A stretch of DNA of 31,276 nt from JAFGED01 sp964551295 (lineage in GTDB: Bacteria > Chloroflexota > Anaerolineae > B4-G1): NCBI GenBank assembly GCA_964551295.1, contig CAZKDJ010000028.1, positions 1-31,276 on the forward strand. The letters are read 5' to 3'. A program made the translations under genes and the position numbers. Shown here piece by piece: positions 1 to 6,626 of this stretch (position 1 is the first letter of the stretch; the number at the start of each line of letters is the position of its first letter). The notes beneath the pieces were generated by a model. It was not told where the DNA came from, made no database searches, and worked only from the letters and a program-made list of their open reading frames with translations.

Positions 1-718
1 AGCGCGCGCCGTGGCCCTCAGCGATACTCACCAGGCTCTCGACGATGCGGTACATCCCGCCGATGGGAAACCACACGCCATCGGCCAACTCGGTGTACTG
101 CAGCATCGAGTAGGCGGCAGGTGATTCGTAAGGGCTCAGCCCCATGTAAACGTCCTGGAACGAGAACACCGCCTTGAGCTTTTCGCCCTTGAAATAGTTG
201 CCCAGGTTGTCATAGTGCTTTTGCAGCAACTTGAGCTCGGTCAGCAGCGATAGATTGCCGGGATTGACCTGGTCGAAGAGCGTGTAAAAGTTCTTGGTCA
301 AGAATCGATCGAGCGCGATATCGAGGTGGCGATACCCCTCAGCCATGTAACGCAGAAAGCCGCCAAAAGATCCGGGTTCGATGGCCTCCAACTGCTCCTG
401 CATCCAGTTGATGTCCGCCGAGAGTTTGAGCACGGTATCGTCCTCAAAATGGATGTGATAGGTAGGGTCGATGCGCTTCAGGTCGAGGTGATCCTCCATG
501 CGCTCGCCCAGGGCGGTGTAGGTCGCGGCGTAGACCTGGGGCAGGAGGAACAGGCTGGGGCCGACGTCGAAGCGGTGGCCGTCTTGCACGATCTGGTTGC
601 AGCGCCCGCCGGGGACGGCGTTCTTCTCCAGGACGGTGACGTCGTACCCTCTGCGCGCCATCCGTGCGGCGACGGCGATGCCGCCCACGCCTGCGCCGAT
701 CACGAGTATTGAGGTCAC
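1..718 (-). CDS. CrtI-type carotenoid desaturase, second tandem copy (partial)
   Basis: N-terminal 239 codons of a FAD-dependent phytoene-desaturase-family oxidoreductase; the rest lies beyond the left edge. The start is GTG (718-716), overlapping the TGA stop of the upstream paralogue in a GTGA arrangement, so translational coupling is likely. The N-terminus shows the dinucleotide-binding fold GAGVGGIAVAARMARRG followed by VTVLEKN and PGGRC, then DVGPSLFLLPQ, as in CrtI/CrtN/CrtO proteins. The family inserts double bonds into, or otherwise oxidises, C30/C40 carotenoid backbones at the membrane. The copy closely resembles its neighbour: about 60 bp at the window edge match 1476-1535 with one or two changes, and the rest is more diverged. 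Substrate (phytoene, diapophytoene or a ketolase role) cannot be told from sequence. Confidence 0.88.
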   Translation of the reverse strand, partial: MTSILVIGAGVGGIAVAARMARRGYDVTVLEKNAVPGGRCNQIVQDGHRFDVGPSLFLLPQVYAATYTALGERMEDHLDLKRIDPTYHIHFEDDTVLKLSADINWMQEQLEAIEPGSFGGFLRYMAEGYRHLDIALDRFLTKNFYTLFDQVNPGNLSLLTELKLLQKHYDNLGNYFKGEKLKAVFSFQDVYMGLSPYESPAAYSMLQYTELADGVWFPIGGMYRIVESLVSIAEGHGAR

Positions 719-2193
719 AGGGGGGCCTCTTTCAGAATGCGCTCCTCCATCAGCCCGGCGCCGATGAGCACGATGGGTACCCCGGTGCCTGGGTGGGTGG
801 AGGCGCCGCAAAAGTACAGGTTCTTGTAGCGACCGTGCCGGTTGTGCGGGCGCAGGTAGCCCACCTGGGTAAAGTTGTGCCCCAGCCCGAAAGCCGCGCC
901 CCGCGCCAGGTTGAACATCTCGCGCCAGTCGTGGGGAGTGTAGCTGACCTCGTGCTTGATGTGCGCTTCCAGGTCGGTGATGCCGAGCTTCTCCAATCGT
1001 TTGAAGACGGTCTCTTTGGCCCGCGCCCGCAGCGCTTCGAAATCCTGCCCCCGTTCCTCGTACAAGCAGCCCACTGGCACCAGCACCATCAGGTCTTCGC
1101 ACCCTGGCGGCGCGGCGGCGGGATCGGTGCGGTTGGGCACGTGGATGTAAAAGCTGGGTTTCTCCGGCAGCGTCTGGTCGTGAAAGATGCGGTCGAAGCT
1201 GGCCCTATAGTCGCCGGAGAGAAAGACGCTGTGGTGGGCCAACTGCGGGTAGACCTTGTCGACGCCCCAATAGAACATGATGGTGGAGCAGGTAAACTGC
1301 TTGTTCATCATGCGTCTGGCCAAACCGCGCTCGGGCAGCAGTTGGTCGTAGACGTAGGGTAGGTCGGCGTTGGCGATGACGATGTCGGCGCTCCTCGTGC
1401 TGCCGTCCTCAAGCATGACGCCGGTGGCGCGGCTGCCCTCGACCGCGATCTGCTTGACGGGTGACTCGTAGACAAAGCGCGCGCCGTGGCCCTCAGCGAT
1501 ACTCACCAGGCTCTCGACGATGCGGTACATGCCGCCGATGGGGAACCAGACGCCATCGGCCAGCTCGGTGTACTGCAGCAGCGAGTAGGTGGCCGGAGCC
1601 TCGTAGGGGCTCAGCCCCAGGTACATGTCCTGGAAGGTGAAGGCGGCCTTGAGCTTGGGATCTGTAAAGTAGTTGCCGATGTTGTCATAGTGCATCGTCA
1701 GCGTCTTCAGTTGGAACATCAGCGGCAGATTGCCGGGGTTGAACTCGTCGAACAGCGTGTAGAAATTCCGGCCCACGAATCGATCGAGCGAGAGGGTAAA
1801 GTGCCGGTGGCCCTCGCTCAGGTAGCGCAGGAGGCCGCCGAAGGAACCCGGCTCGATGGCCTCAAGTTGCTCCTGCATCCAGTTGATGTTGGGCGAGAGT
1901 TGGATCTTGGAGCCGTCTTCAAAATGCAGGTGATAGGTGGGGTCGACGCGCCGCAAGTCGAGATGATCCTCCATGCGCTCGCCCAGGGCGGCGTAGGTGG
2001 CAGCGTAGGTCTGCGGCATGAGGAACAGGCTGGGGCCGACGTCAAAGCGGTGGCCATCTTGGAGCAGTTTGTTCAAGCGCCCGCCGGGAACGGCGTTCTT
2101 TTCCAGGACAGTGACGTCGTACCCTCTACGGGCCAGCCGCCCGGCAACGGCGATGCCGCCGATGCCGGCGCCGATCACGAGTACTGAAGTCAT
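715..2193 (-). CDS. crtI: Phytoene desaturase-family FAD oxidoreductase (CrtI-like)
   Basis: Complete 492-aa protein, the usual CrtI length. Residues 5-35 form the FAD Rossmann fold (VIGAGIGGIAVAGRLARRG, then EKN and PGGR). The C-terminus carries the desaturase signature FCGASTHPGTGVPIVLIGAG (about 460-480), expected to complete the FAD site. These enzymes dehydrogenate phytoene or related polyenes during carotenoid synthesis. The ATG at 2193 follows a GGGAGG ribosome binding site, and its promoter lies just upstream, so this is the first gene of a desaturase pair; the second copy overlaps its stop by 4 nt. No phytoene synthase is visible in the window. One copy may have diverged to a different oxidation step, but this is inference. 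Confidence 0.9.
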   Translation of the reverse strand: MTSVLVIGAGIGGIAVAGRLARRGYDVTVLEKNAVPGGRLNKLLQDGHRFDVGPSLFLMPQTYAATYAALGERMEDHLDLRRVDPTYHLHFEDGSKIQLSPNINWMQEQLEAIEPGSFGGLLRYLSEGHRHFTLSLDRFVGRNFYTLFDEFNPGNLPLMFQLKTLTMHYDNIGNYFTDPKLKAAFTFQDMYLGLSPYEAPATYSLLQYTELADGVWFPIGGMYRIVESLVSIAEGHGARFVYESPVKQIAVEGSRATGVMLEDGSTRSADIVIANADLPYVYDQLLPERGLARRMMNKQFTCSTIMFYWGVDKVYPQLAHHSVFLSGDYRASFDRIFHDQTLPEKPSFYIHVPNRTDPAAAPPGCEDLMVLVPVGCLYEERGQDFEALRARAKETVFKRLEKLGITDLEAHIKHEVSYTPHDWREMFNLARGAAFGLGHNFTQVGYLRPHNRHGRYKNLYFCGASTHPGTGVPIVLIGAGLMEERILKEAPL

Positions 2194-2251
2194 GGGGGAG
2201 CCTCCCTTCAGTGACAGAATAAAGCCTATCGTGCTCTACAAAATTAAGTGG

Positions 2252-2280
2252 ATTGTACTACGAAGATGACTGGTTGTCAA
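2252..2280 (-). promoter_or_regulatory. Sigma-70-like promoter of the desaturase operon
   Basis: Reading the minus strand, TTGACA (2280-2275), a 17-bp spacer and TACAAT (2257-2252) give near-perfect -35/-10 boxes. The -10 begins immediately after the exonuclease stop codon, so the promoter sits inside the 3' end of the preceding gene. Transcription would start about 50 nt before the desaturase ATG. Confidence 0.75.
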
Positions 2281-2839
2281 AGTAGCCGGCCTCTCTGAGC
2301 ATATTCCGAAAGAGCCGGGCCTGATCCACGGCGTCTTGGAGCGCGTGGTGCGTCAGCTTGCGGGTATTGCTGTAACGGGTGGCGATGTGCTTCATGGCTG
2401 TCTCTTCCCACGAGACGCCCGTCATGCCCATGAAAAAGGCCTTTATGTCGATGGCAGAGTGGCCAAAAGGATTTTGGCCGATGAAGCGCTGAAAATAGTC
2501 GTTGACAAACATCCAATCGAAGGGGGCGTTGAAAGCGACGAAAATCGGGCGCTGCCCCTCCGGTACCTGCTCCTTGGCCCATACCTCGAAGCGGGCCATG
2601 GCTTCGCCCGGCGCCAAGCCTTGCTCGGCCAGCTTTTCCATCGATAGACCGGAGATGGATAGCGCCGACGGCAGGAAATTGTCGTTCACCGGCTGCAGCT
2701 CGGCATAGAAGGTGCGTCCTGGATCGCACACAACGCACGCGCCGATGGATAGCAGCGAGTACTGGTTGGGATTAGGCCCGGCCGTCTCGACGTCTACGGA
2801 GATATAGGCTTGGTAGGATTCTTTCCAACCTGCGTTCAA
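2258..2839 (-). CDS. DnaQ-like DEDDh 3'-5' exonuclease
   Basis: A 193-aa single-domain exonuclease. ExoI is seen as DVETAGP (about residues 16-22, metal-binding D and E), ExoII as FNAPFDW (about 102-108) and ExoIII as HHALQDAVD (about 165-173). H followed by D five residues later is the DEDDh pattern of DnaQ epsilon, RNase T and related nucleases, which remove 3' nucleotides with two metal ions. The start is TTG at 2839: it overlaps the photolyase stop (TTGA) and has AAGGAGG 10 nt upstream, while the first internal ATG would remove ExoI. The protein is too short for a polymerase, so it is a stand-alone trimming or proofreading nuclease. Co-transcription with photolyase suggests repair, but an RNA substrate is equally possible. 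Confidence 0.85.
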   Translation of the reverse strand: MNAGWKESYQAYISVDVETAGPNPNQYSLLSIGACVVCDPGRTFYAELQPVNDNFLPSALSISGLSMEKLAEQGLAPGEAMARFEVWAKEQVPEGQRPIFVAFNAPFDWMFVNDYFQRFIGQNPFGHSAIDIKAFFMGMTGVSWEETAMKHIATRYSNTRKLTHHALQDAVDQARLFRNMLREAGYFDNQSSS

Positions 2840-4278
2840 TACGCGTGTTCCTCCTTGGCCTGGGCGTAGGCGGCCAGCGTCCGCTCACGCGCCCAGGCGT
2901 GATCTACGATGGGGGCGGGGGTGTCCTGCCCGACGATGCAGCCGGTCGACTGCTGCACGTCGGACGGCATCTTCCACGGTTCGTGGATGAAGCGATCTGG
3001 CACCTCGGCTAGTTCCGGCACCCAGCGGCGCACGTAGGTACCCTGTGGATCGTGCTTTTTCCCCTGGGTGATCGGGTTAACGATGCGAAAATAGGGCGCG
3101 GCGTCGGTGCCGGTTCCCGCGGTCCACTGCCAGCCGCCGTTGTTGGCCGCCGGGTCGCCATCGACCAGGTGCTGCATAAAGAAGCGCTCGCCCCACCGCC
3201 AGTCGATCAGCAGGTCCTTGACCAGAAAGGAGGCCACGACCATGCGCGCCCGGTTGTGCATCCAGCCGGTTTGCGTCAACTGGCGCATCGCCGCATCCAC
3301 CACCGGATAGCCGGTGCGGCCCTCGCACCATGCGGTGAAGGCGGCGCGGTCGTTGTCCCACGGGATCGCTTGCAGTTGGGGGCGAAAGCTGTGCTCCAGG
3401 ACGTAGGGGAAGTGATGCAGGATCGCCTGGTAGAACTCGCGCCATATGAGCTCGTCAAACCAGGTTTCGACGCCCTGGCGCGCCGCGCCACTTGGCGCCA
3501 GCTCGAGGGCCAGCCTGGCCATCGCCGCGGCTTGGCGCGCCGAGAGCATGCCAAAGCGCAGGAAGGGCGAGAAGCGCGAGGTGCCGTCCAGGTCCATGCG
3601 ATCGCGTGCCTCTGCATAACGGTACACGGCCGGCTCGTCGCTGGTCAGGAAAGCGTCCAGGCGGCGCTGGGCCTCGGCCTCGCAGGGCGGGAACCCCACC
3701 TCGGACGGCAGCGCGGGCTCGGTGGGGATCGGCAGGCTATCGACGTCCGGCGGCGTGGCGATGTGTTCGGGGGCCGGAAGGATGTCCCCGAACTCGGGCG
3801 GCGGCAGCGCCTTCCACTTGCGGCTGTAGGGGGTAAAGACGACGTAGGGCGTGCCGTCGGCCTTGAGCACGGCATCGGGCGGGTGGACGGTTAGGCCGCC
3901 GGTCAGGTGCAGGGGCAATGTCTTGGCGACGTGCGTGTCCCGCTCCACGCCGTACGGCCACACGTCTGCCTCGGCGTAGATCGCCTCCGCGCCGGTCTCG
4001 ATCAGCAGGGCGGCCAGTTCGTCGCGTGGGTCGCCGCGGCGGACGACCAGGGCGCTGCCCCGGGTGCGTAGTTCGGCGTCCAATGCCCGCAGCCCGCCGA
4101 GGAGGAAGGCCACGCGCTTCTCCGCCACGCTGCCGTAGGCAGCCGTGTGTTCGGCCAGCAGGGTGGGATCGAGCACGAAAACGGGCACGACCTGCTCGGC
4201 GTGGGCCAGGGCGGCGGAGAGGGCCTGGTTATCCGTCAGGCGCAGGTCGCGTCGCGCCCACCAGATGGCGGTGGTCAC
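2836..4278 (-). CDS. phrB: Deoxyribodipyrimidine photolyase (class I cryptochrome/photolyase family)
   Basis: A 480-aa flavoprotein of usual photolyase length. It opens with the alpha/beta antenna domain (WARRDLRLTDNQAL, about 7-20). The C-terminal helical FAD domain contains WMHNRARMVVASFLVKDLLIDW and then DPAANNGGWQW and IVNPITQGKKHDPQG (about 340-420), the most conserved stretch in bacterial CPD photolyases. The enzyme binds pyrimidine dimers and splits them with blue light through reduced FAD. The start is GTG at 4278, overlapping the Rieske stop as GTGA; the next gene starts within its own stop (TTGA). Its position between a Rieske ferredoxin and an exonuclease, beside carotenoid desaturases, fits a light-damage operon. 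CPD specificity rather than 6-4 or cryptochrome function is inferred from overall similarity. Confidence 0.95.
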   Translation of the reverse strand: MTTAIWWARRDLRLTDNQALSAALAHAEQVVPVFVLDPTLLAEHTAAYGSVAEKRVAFLLGGLRALDAELRTRGSALVVRRGDPRDELAALLIETGAEAIYAEADVWPYGVERDTHVAKTLPLHLTGGLTVHPPDAVLKADGTPYVVFTPYSRKWKALPPPEFGDILPAPEHIATPPDVDSLPIPTEPALPSEVGFPPCEAEAQRRLDAFLTSDEPAVYRYAEARDRMDLDGTSRFSPFLRFGMLSARQAAAMARLALELAPSGAARQGVETWFDELIWREFYQAILHHFPYVLEHSFRPQLQAIPWDNDRAAFTAWCEGRTGYPVVDAAMRQLTQTGWMHNRARMVVASFLVKDLLIDWRWGERFFMQHLVDGDPAANNGGWQWTAGTGTDAAPYFRIVNPITQGKKHDPQGTYVRRWVPELAEVPDRFIHEPWKMPSDVQQSTGCIVGQDTPAPIVDHAWARERTLAAYAQAKEEHAY

Positions 4279-4625
4279 TCAACCTCCACCCAAATCGCGC
4301 CGTCTTCCACCTTGGTGGAAAAGACCGGCAGTGCGTGTTCCCGTCTGAGCGCGCCCAGCATCTTGCCTACAGCGGGCGGCCAGGGGCTCCAGTCCTTCAC
4401 GTCGCCTGTCTGCAGATCGAAGGCGCTGTGGTGCCAGGGGCAGGTGATGGTGTGATCCTCGATCTTGCCACCCTTGAGCGGCAGTCGCATGTGGGGGCAG
4501 GCGCTGGCGATGGCATAGATCTGGCCTGCCTCGTGGATTAGCAGGATGGCGCGGTCGTCGACCTTGACCGCCTTCCGCTCACCCTCCGGAAGCTCGTTCT
4601 CGGGAAGCACGTTAATCCACTTCAT
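4275..4625 (-). CDS. Rieske-type [2Fe-2S] ferredoxin
   Basis: A 116-aa soluble Rieske protein. The cluster ligands are in CPH and, 16 residues later, CPWHH (about residues 42-65), the Cx1H...Cx2H pattern of Rieske ferredoxins and of the small subunit NirD. A 4-nt GTGA overlap joins it to photolyase, so it is the first gene of the operon. I chose ATG 4625 because AGGAG lies 6 nt upstream; an in-frame start at 4685 would add 20 residues with no ribosome site. No oxygenase or reductase is adjacent, so the electron acceptor is unknown. Delivering electrons to flavin or to a desaturase is possible but not shown. Confidence 0.85.
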   Translation of the reverse strand: MKWINVLPENELPEGERKAVKVDDRAILLIHEAGQIYAIASACPHMRLPLKGGKIEDHTITCPWHHSAFDLQTGDVKDWSPWPPAVGKMLGALRREHALPVFSTKVEDGAIWVEVE

Positions 4626-4724
4626 CTTGAACTCCTCTCTTTTTGCGCGGGAACCAGGATATAGACGCGCTGGTCTAAATATCAAGGAACGTCATATGCA
4701 TTTCTCAATAGTTTGGGTCATCGT

Positions 4725-4752
4725 ATTGTATCACATTGGGCTTGTTGCACAA
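4725..4752 (-). promoter_or_regulatory. Putative promoter of the Rieske-photolyase-exonuclease operon
   Basis: On the minus strand TTGTGC (4752-4747), a 16-bp spacer and TACAAT (4730-4725) precede the Rieske gene by about 100 nt. The -10 matches the TACAAT form seen at other promoters in the window; the -35 is weak beyond TTG. Confidence 0.5.
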
Positions 4753-4822
4753 TGATGGATATGATATGTGCATATTCCATCGAGGTGAGGTTGCCGACGG
4801 AGTTTGCGGGTGATGGCGAAAA

Positions 4823-5090
4823 GTGGGCGGTCAGTTAACGGCGACGTTGCCTACGGGGGAGTATCGGTTCCGTGCGGTGAAGAACGGGTGCAGCTACTAC
4901 AGCGGCGACGTGGGGCACTGTGTGGTGCCCGGCTGCACCGAGACACCGCTCTTTGGCGACGTGACGGTCAGCGTGGCCAACACGACTGGCGCACCGGAGC
5001 CGAATCTGCTGCTGTATGCCTACGAGGGCGCGACCTGCTTTGGCCGGTGGATCACCGACTCGGACGACCAGGTGACGGCGACGCTGCCGT
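4823..5090 (+). pseudogene. Remnant of an RHS-type surface protein repeat region
   Basis: About 90 codons encode one repeat unit and the start of the next: QLTATLPTGEYRFRA near the left end and QVTATLPS near the right, with a CSYYSGDVGHC/CVVPGCTET stretch between. Chloroflexota-type giant PKD/RHS proteins often carry such 'TLPxGxYRFRA...SG...HC..PGC' repeats before the RHS shell (recalled family knowledge). There is an in-frame TGA just upstream (4811), no signal peptide and no convincing ribosome site, and the coding sense ends in unrelated sequence near 5090. I read it as a broken fragment. It lies on the same strand as the 5'-truncated RHS gene that resumes at 10517. Confidence 0.6.
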
Positions 5091-5256
5091 CAGCAAGGTG
5101 TTTGTAGGCAACCACATCGCGGCCCTTGTCTCGCGCGCCGCCGTACTATTGCACCTCGTCGAACTCGCCGGAGCGCTTGACGAGCCAGTAGACCAGACGC
5201 TCGAAGTCGTCTGGCGAGAGATCCTCAAAGTGATTTGGATGGCGGGTGGCTGGCAA
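5090..5256 (-). pseudogene. Truncated Mrr-like restriction endonuclease with internal stop
   Basis: From a TTG at 5256, preceded by AAGGAGG (5269-5263), the minus strand reads HFEDLSPDDFERLVYWLVKR, then a GEFDEVQ stretch. A TAG at 5148-5146 follows, and the same frame then continues YGGARDKGRDVVAYKH before merging into RHS-like DNA. 'FEDLSPxDFERL...' followed by 'G..DKGRDVVA' is the typical start of Mrr-type PD-(D/E)XK nucleases, where the second D belongs to the active site. The downstream QxK/ExK half is missing. The gene is dead: one nonsense codon plus loss of the 3' end at the junction with the RHS remnant. It was probably the nuclease partner of, or an older neighbour to, the island on its right. 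Confidence 0.65.
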
Positions 5257-5362
5257 CGATATCCTCCTTCGGCAAGTCAGTATAAACCTGATTGCTAGAG
5301 AAGTCAAAGCATTCAACAACTGGGCTATCGTAGTGAATCTGCTCAGCCTCAAGAATTAGCAC
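5225..5362 (-). CDS. Small ORF upstream of the endonuclease remnant (45 aa)
   Basis: A GTG-started frame of 45 codons, beginning LILEAEQIHYDSPVVECFD and ending ASHPPSKSL, overlapping the endonuclease start in another frame. An in-frame TAG lies just before the GTG and AGGAGG abuts it directly, which is closer than usual. The acidic, balanced composition looks more protein-like than the alternative frame, which gives a hydrophobic/arginine-rich string. The endonuclease ribosome site lies inside this ORF, so coupling is possible. I do not recognise a family; it could be a small regulatory partner or a remnant. Confidence 0.35.
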   Translation of the reverse strand: MLILEAEQIHYDSPVVECFDFSSNQVYTDLPKEDIVASHPPSKSL

Positions 5363-5367
5363 CTCCT

Positions 5368-5427
5368 ACAGTATAATGATAATTATTAAAAATGTTATAT
5401 ATACTGTAAAAAACACTTGACAGTATA
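5368..5427. promoter_or_regulatory. Three ACAGTATA operator-like boxes
   Basis: The octamer ACAGTATA occurs at 5368-5375 and 5420-5427 on the plus strand and inverted (TATACTGT) at 5400-5407. The second and third form a palindrome with a 12-bp gap. The third overlaps the plus-strand -35 box and the second overlaps the minus-strand -35 box. This is a typical layout for repression of divergent promoters; the RHH protein encoded just downstream is the obvious candidate binder (inference). Confidence 0.6.
5382..5410 (-). promoter_or_regulatory. Minus-strand promoter toward the small ORF/endonuclease remnant
   Basis: TTTACA (5410-5405), a 17-bp spacer and AATAAT (5387-5382) on the minus strand, each one change from consensus. 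It would start transcription just before the AGGAGG at about 5365 and is divergent from the strong plus promoter. Confidence 0.45.
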
Positions 5428-5444
5428 GTTTTCTATGGTATAAT
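5417..5444 (+). promoter_or_regulatory. Consensus promoter of the RHH-GHKL operon
   Basis: TTGACA (5417-5422), a 16-bp spacer and TATAAT (5439-5444): both hexamers are perfect sigma-70 consensus. The -35 overlaps the third ACAGTATA box, so this strong promoter is probably held in check by a repressor. The first ATG with a ribosome site is at 5497. Confidence 0.8.
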
Positions 5445-5496
5445 GTAGATAGTTTTAGGGGTAGTGTTATTAAAATATATGTGCGAGGTGACAGTA

Positions 5497-6612
5497 ATGA
5501 TCGTGTGTTTTAACTGTTCGGCAGAAACAAAGAGGGCTCTCGATTCTCTTCTTGAATCGGGACAGTATAAGGACTACAATGATGCTATATCCAGTGCCAT
5601 CATGAATCTTGTCGTCCTTCAAGAGGAAGTCCTTACGGGCGGTGGCGTGATCATCGGAGGCAATGCTGGCGCTGACCTCCTGATCCAAGATGGGCAGACA
5701 ACTCAAATCGTGCAAGCTAAGTTTCGGCAAGCGAATACCCAAATCGCTGAATCTCGGACAATTCCTTTGCTTTTTAGCCGTGACGGCCTTGCTGATGCTG
5801 AGCCTTCAGTAACAGATTTACCTGACGATATGTGGGCAATTGGACAGGAGATACCTCTCGAGCGATGGATTTTTGGACAGTATAACAGGCTGCTGCCAGC
5901 CAAGGCAAGTTGCAGAGCTTTGGCGCGTTTGCTACTTAATCAACCAACAGGTGTCCCACTTGAAGAAGCGGCCGAACAGATCGCTGAGAGTGCAGCTGTT
6001 CTAGGAGACTTTCTTACCCATCATGACGAGCAGAACAACATCACACGCGACGATGCACTCTCAACAGCTTTTCCATCAACCGGTGAAAACTCCGATAAGA
6101 GTCGCCTACGGTATGCGAATCAGTTTGTTGCCAGCGTTAACAAAGAGGGACAGCTTTCTGGATTGCCAATAGGCCTAAAACTGATCAGCGGTAGAGGTAG
6201 AAAAAACCCTCGACTCATATTGACAGACATCGGGTGGCAATTTGCGACGATGTCTAATCCCATATTCGATAATTTGCAGGAAACGCCTACTCAGAAATTC
6301 ACAGAGGAAGAAAGTGAGTTCTTACTCGGGCATATAGCTCAATCTGTGCCTGTCGAGGATTTTGCCTACTGTGCCACCTTGAAAGTCATTCTCAGCGGGA
6401 GCAATACGCCTGATGCAGTTGATGAAGCCTTGCAACAGCAAGTTCCGGCAGATCGAACCTTGAGCAAGTCGTTCCTATCATCCCAGAGATCTGGTGCGAT
6501 ATCACGAATGACGGATTTGGGATTGGTGGAAAGGGTTCGAGATGGCGTCAGAGTCTCGTACATTGTAACAGATGCTGGAAAAGAGTACGTGCGAATACAC
6601 GATAATCATTAA
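5497..6612 (+). CDS. RHH-winged-helix DNA-binding protein of the accessory island
   Basis: A 371-aa protein from ATG 5497 (GAGGTG about 9 nt upstream; an earlier ATG-less extension is unsupported). Residues 1-45 (FNCSAETKRALDSLLESG, then YNDAISSAI) look like a ribbon-helix-helix CopG/Arc-type fold. A central segment contains WIFGQYNRLLPAKASCRALA. Two winged-helix-like parts follow: one ends LTDIGWQFATMSNPIFD (about 235-255) and the other ends AISRMTDLGLVERV plus VSYIVTDAGKEYV near the C-terminus. I recall similar RHH plus 'FGQxNRLxPVK' plus wHTH layouts in haloarchaeal regulators, but cannot check. It is the first gene after the operator region and 14 nt before the GHKL ATPase, so it may autoregulate the operon and perhaps guide the ATPase to DNA. 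A nuclease role for the GADLLI...VQAKF stretch is possible but weak. Confidence 0.7.
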   Translation: MIVCFNCSAETKRALDSLLESGQYKDYNDAISSAIMNLVVLQEEVLTGGGVIIGGNAGADLLIQDGQTTQIVQAKFRQANTQIAESRTIPLLFSRDGLADAEPSVTDLPDDMWAIGQEIPLERWIFGQYNRLLPAKASCRALARLLLNQPTGVPLEEAAEQIAESAAVLGDFLTHHDEQNNITRDDALSTAFPSTGENSDKSRLRYANQFVASVNKEGQLSGLPIGLKLISGRGRKNPRLILTDIGWQFATMSNPIFDNLQETPTQKFTEEESEFLLGHIAQSVPVEDFAYCATLKVILSGSNTPDAVDEALQQQVPADRTLSKSFLSSQRSGAISRMTDLGLVERVRDGVRVSYIVTDAGKEYVRIHDNH

Positions 6613-6626
6613 GAGGAGTTTGAACA

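Noticed and set aside
5640..5740. PD-(D/E)XK-like reading of GADLLI...IVQAKF in the RHH protein
   Set aside because: The spacing is loosely right, but the expected acidic residue before the lysine is Q and other core elements are not evident; not enough to call a nuclease.
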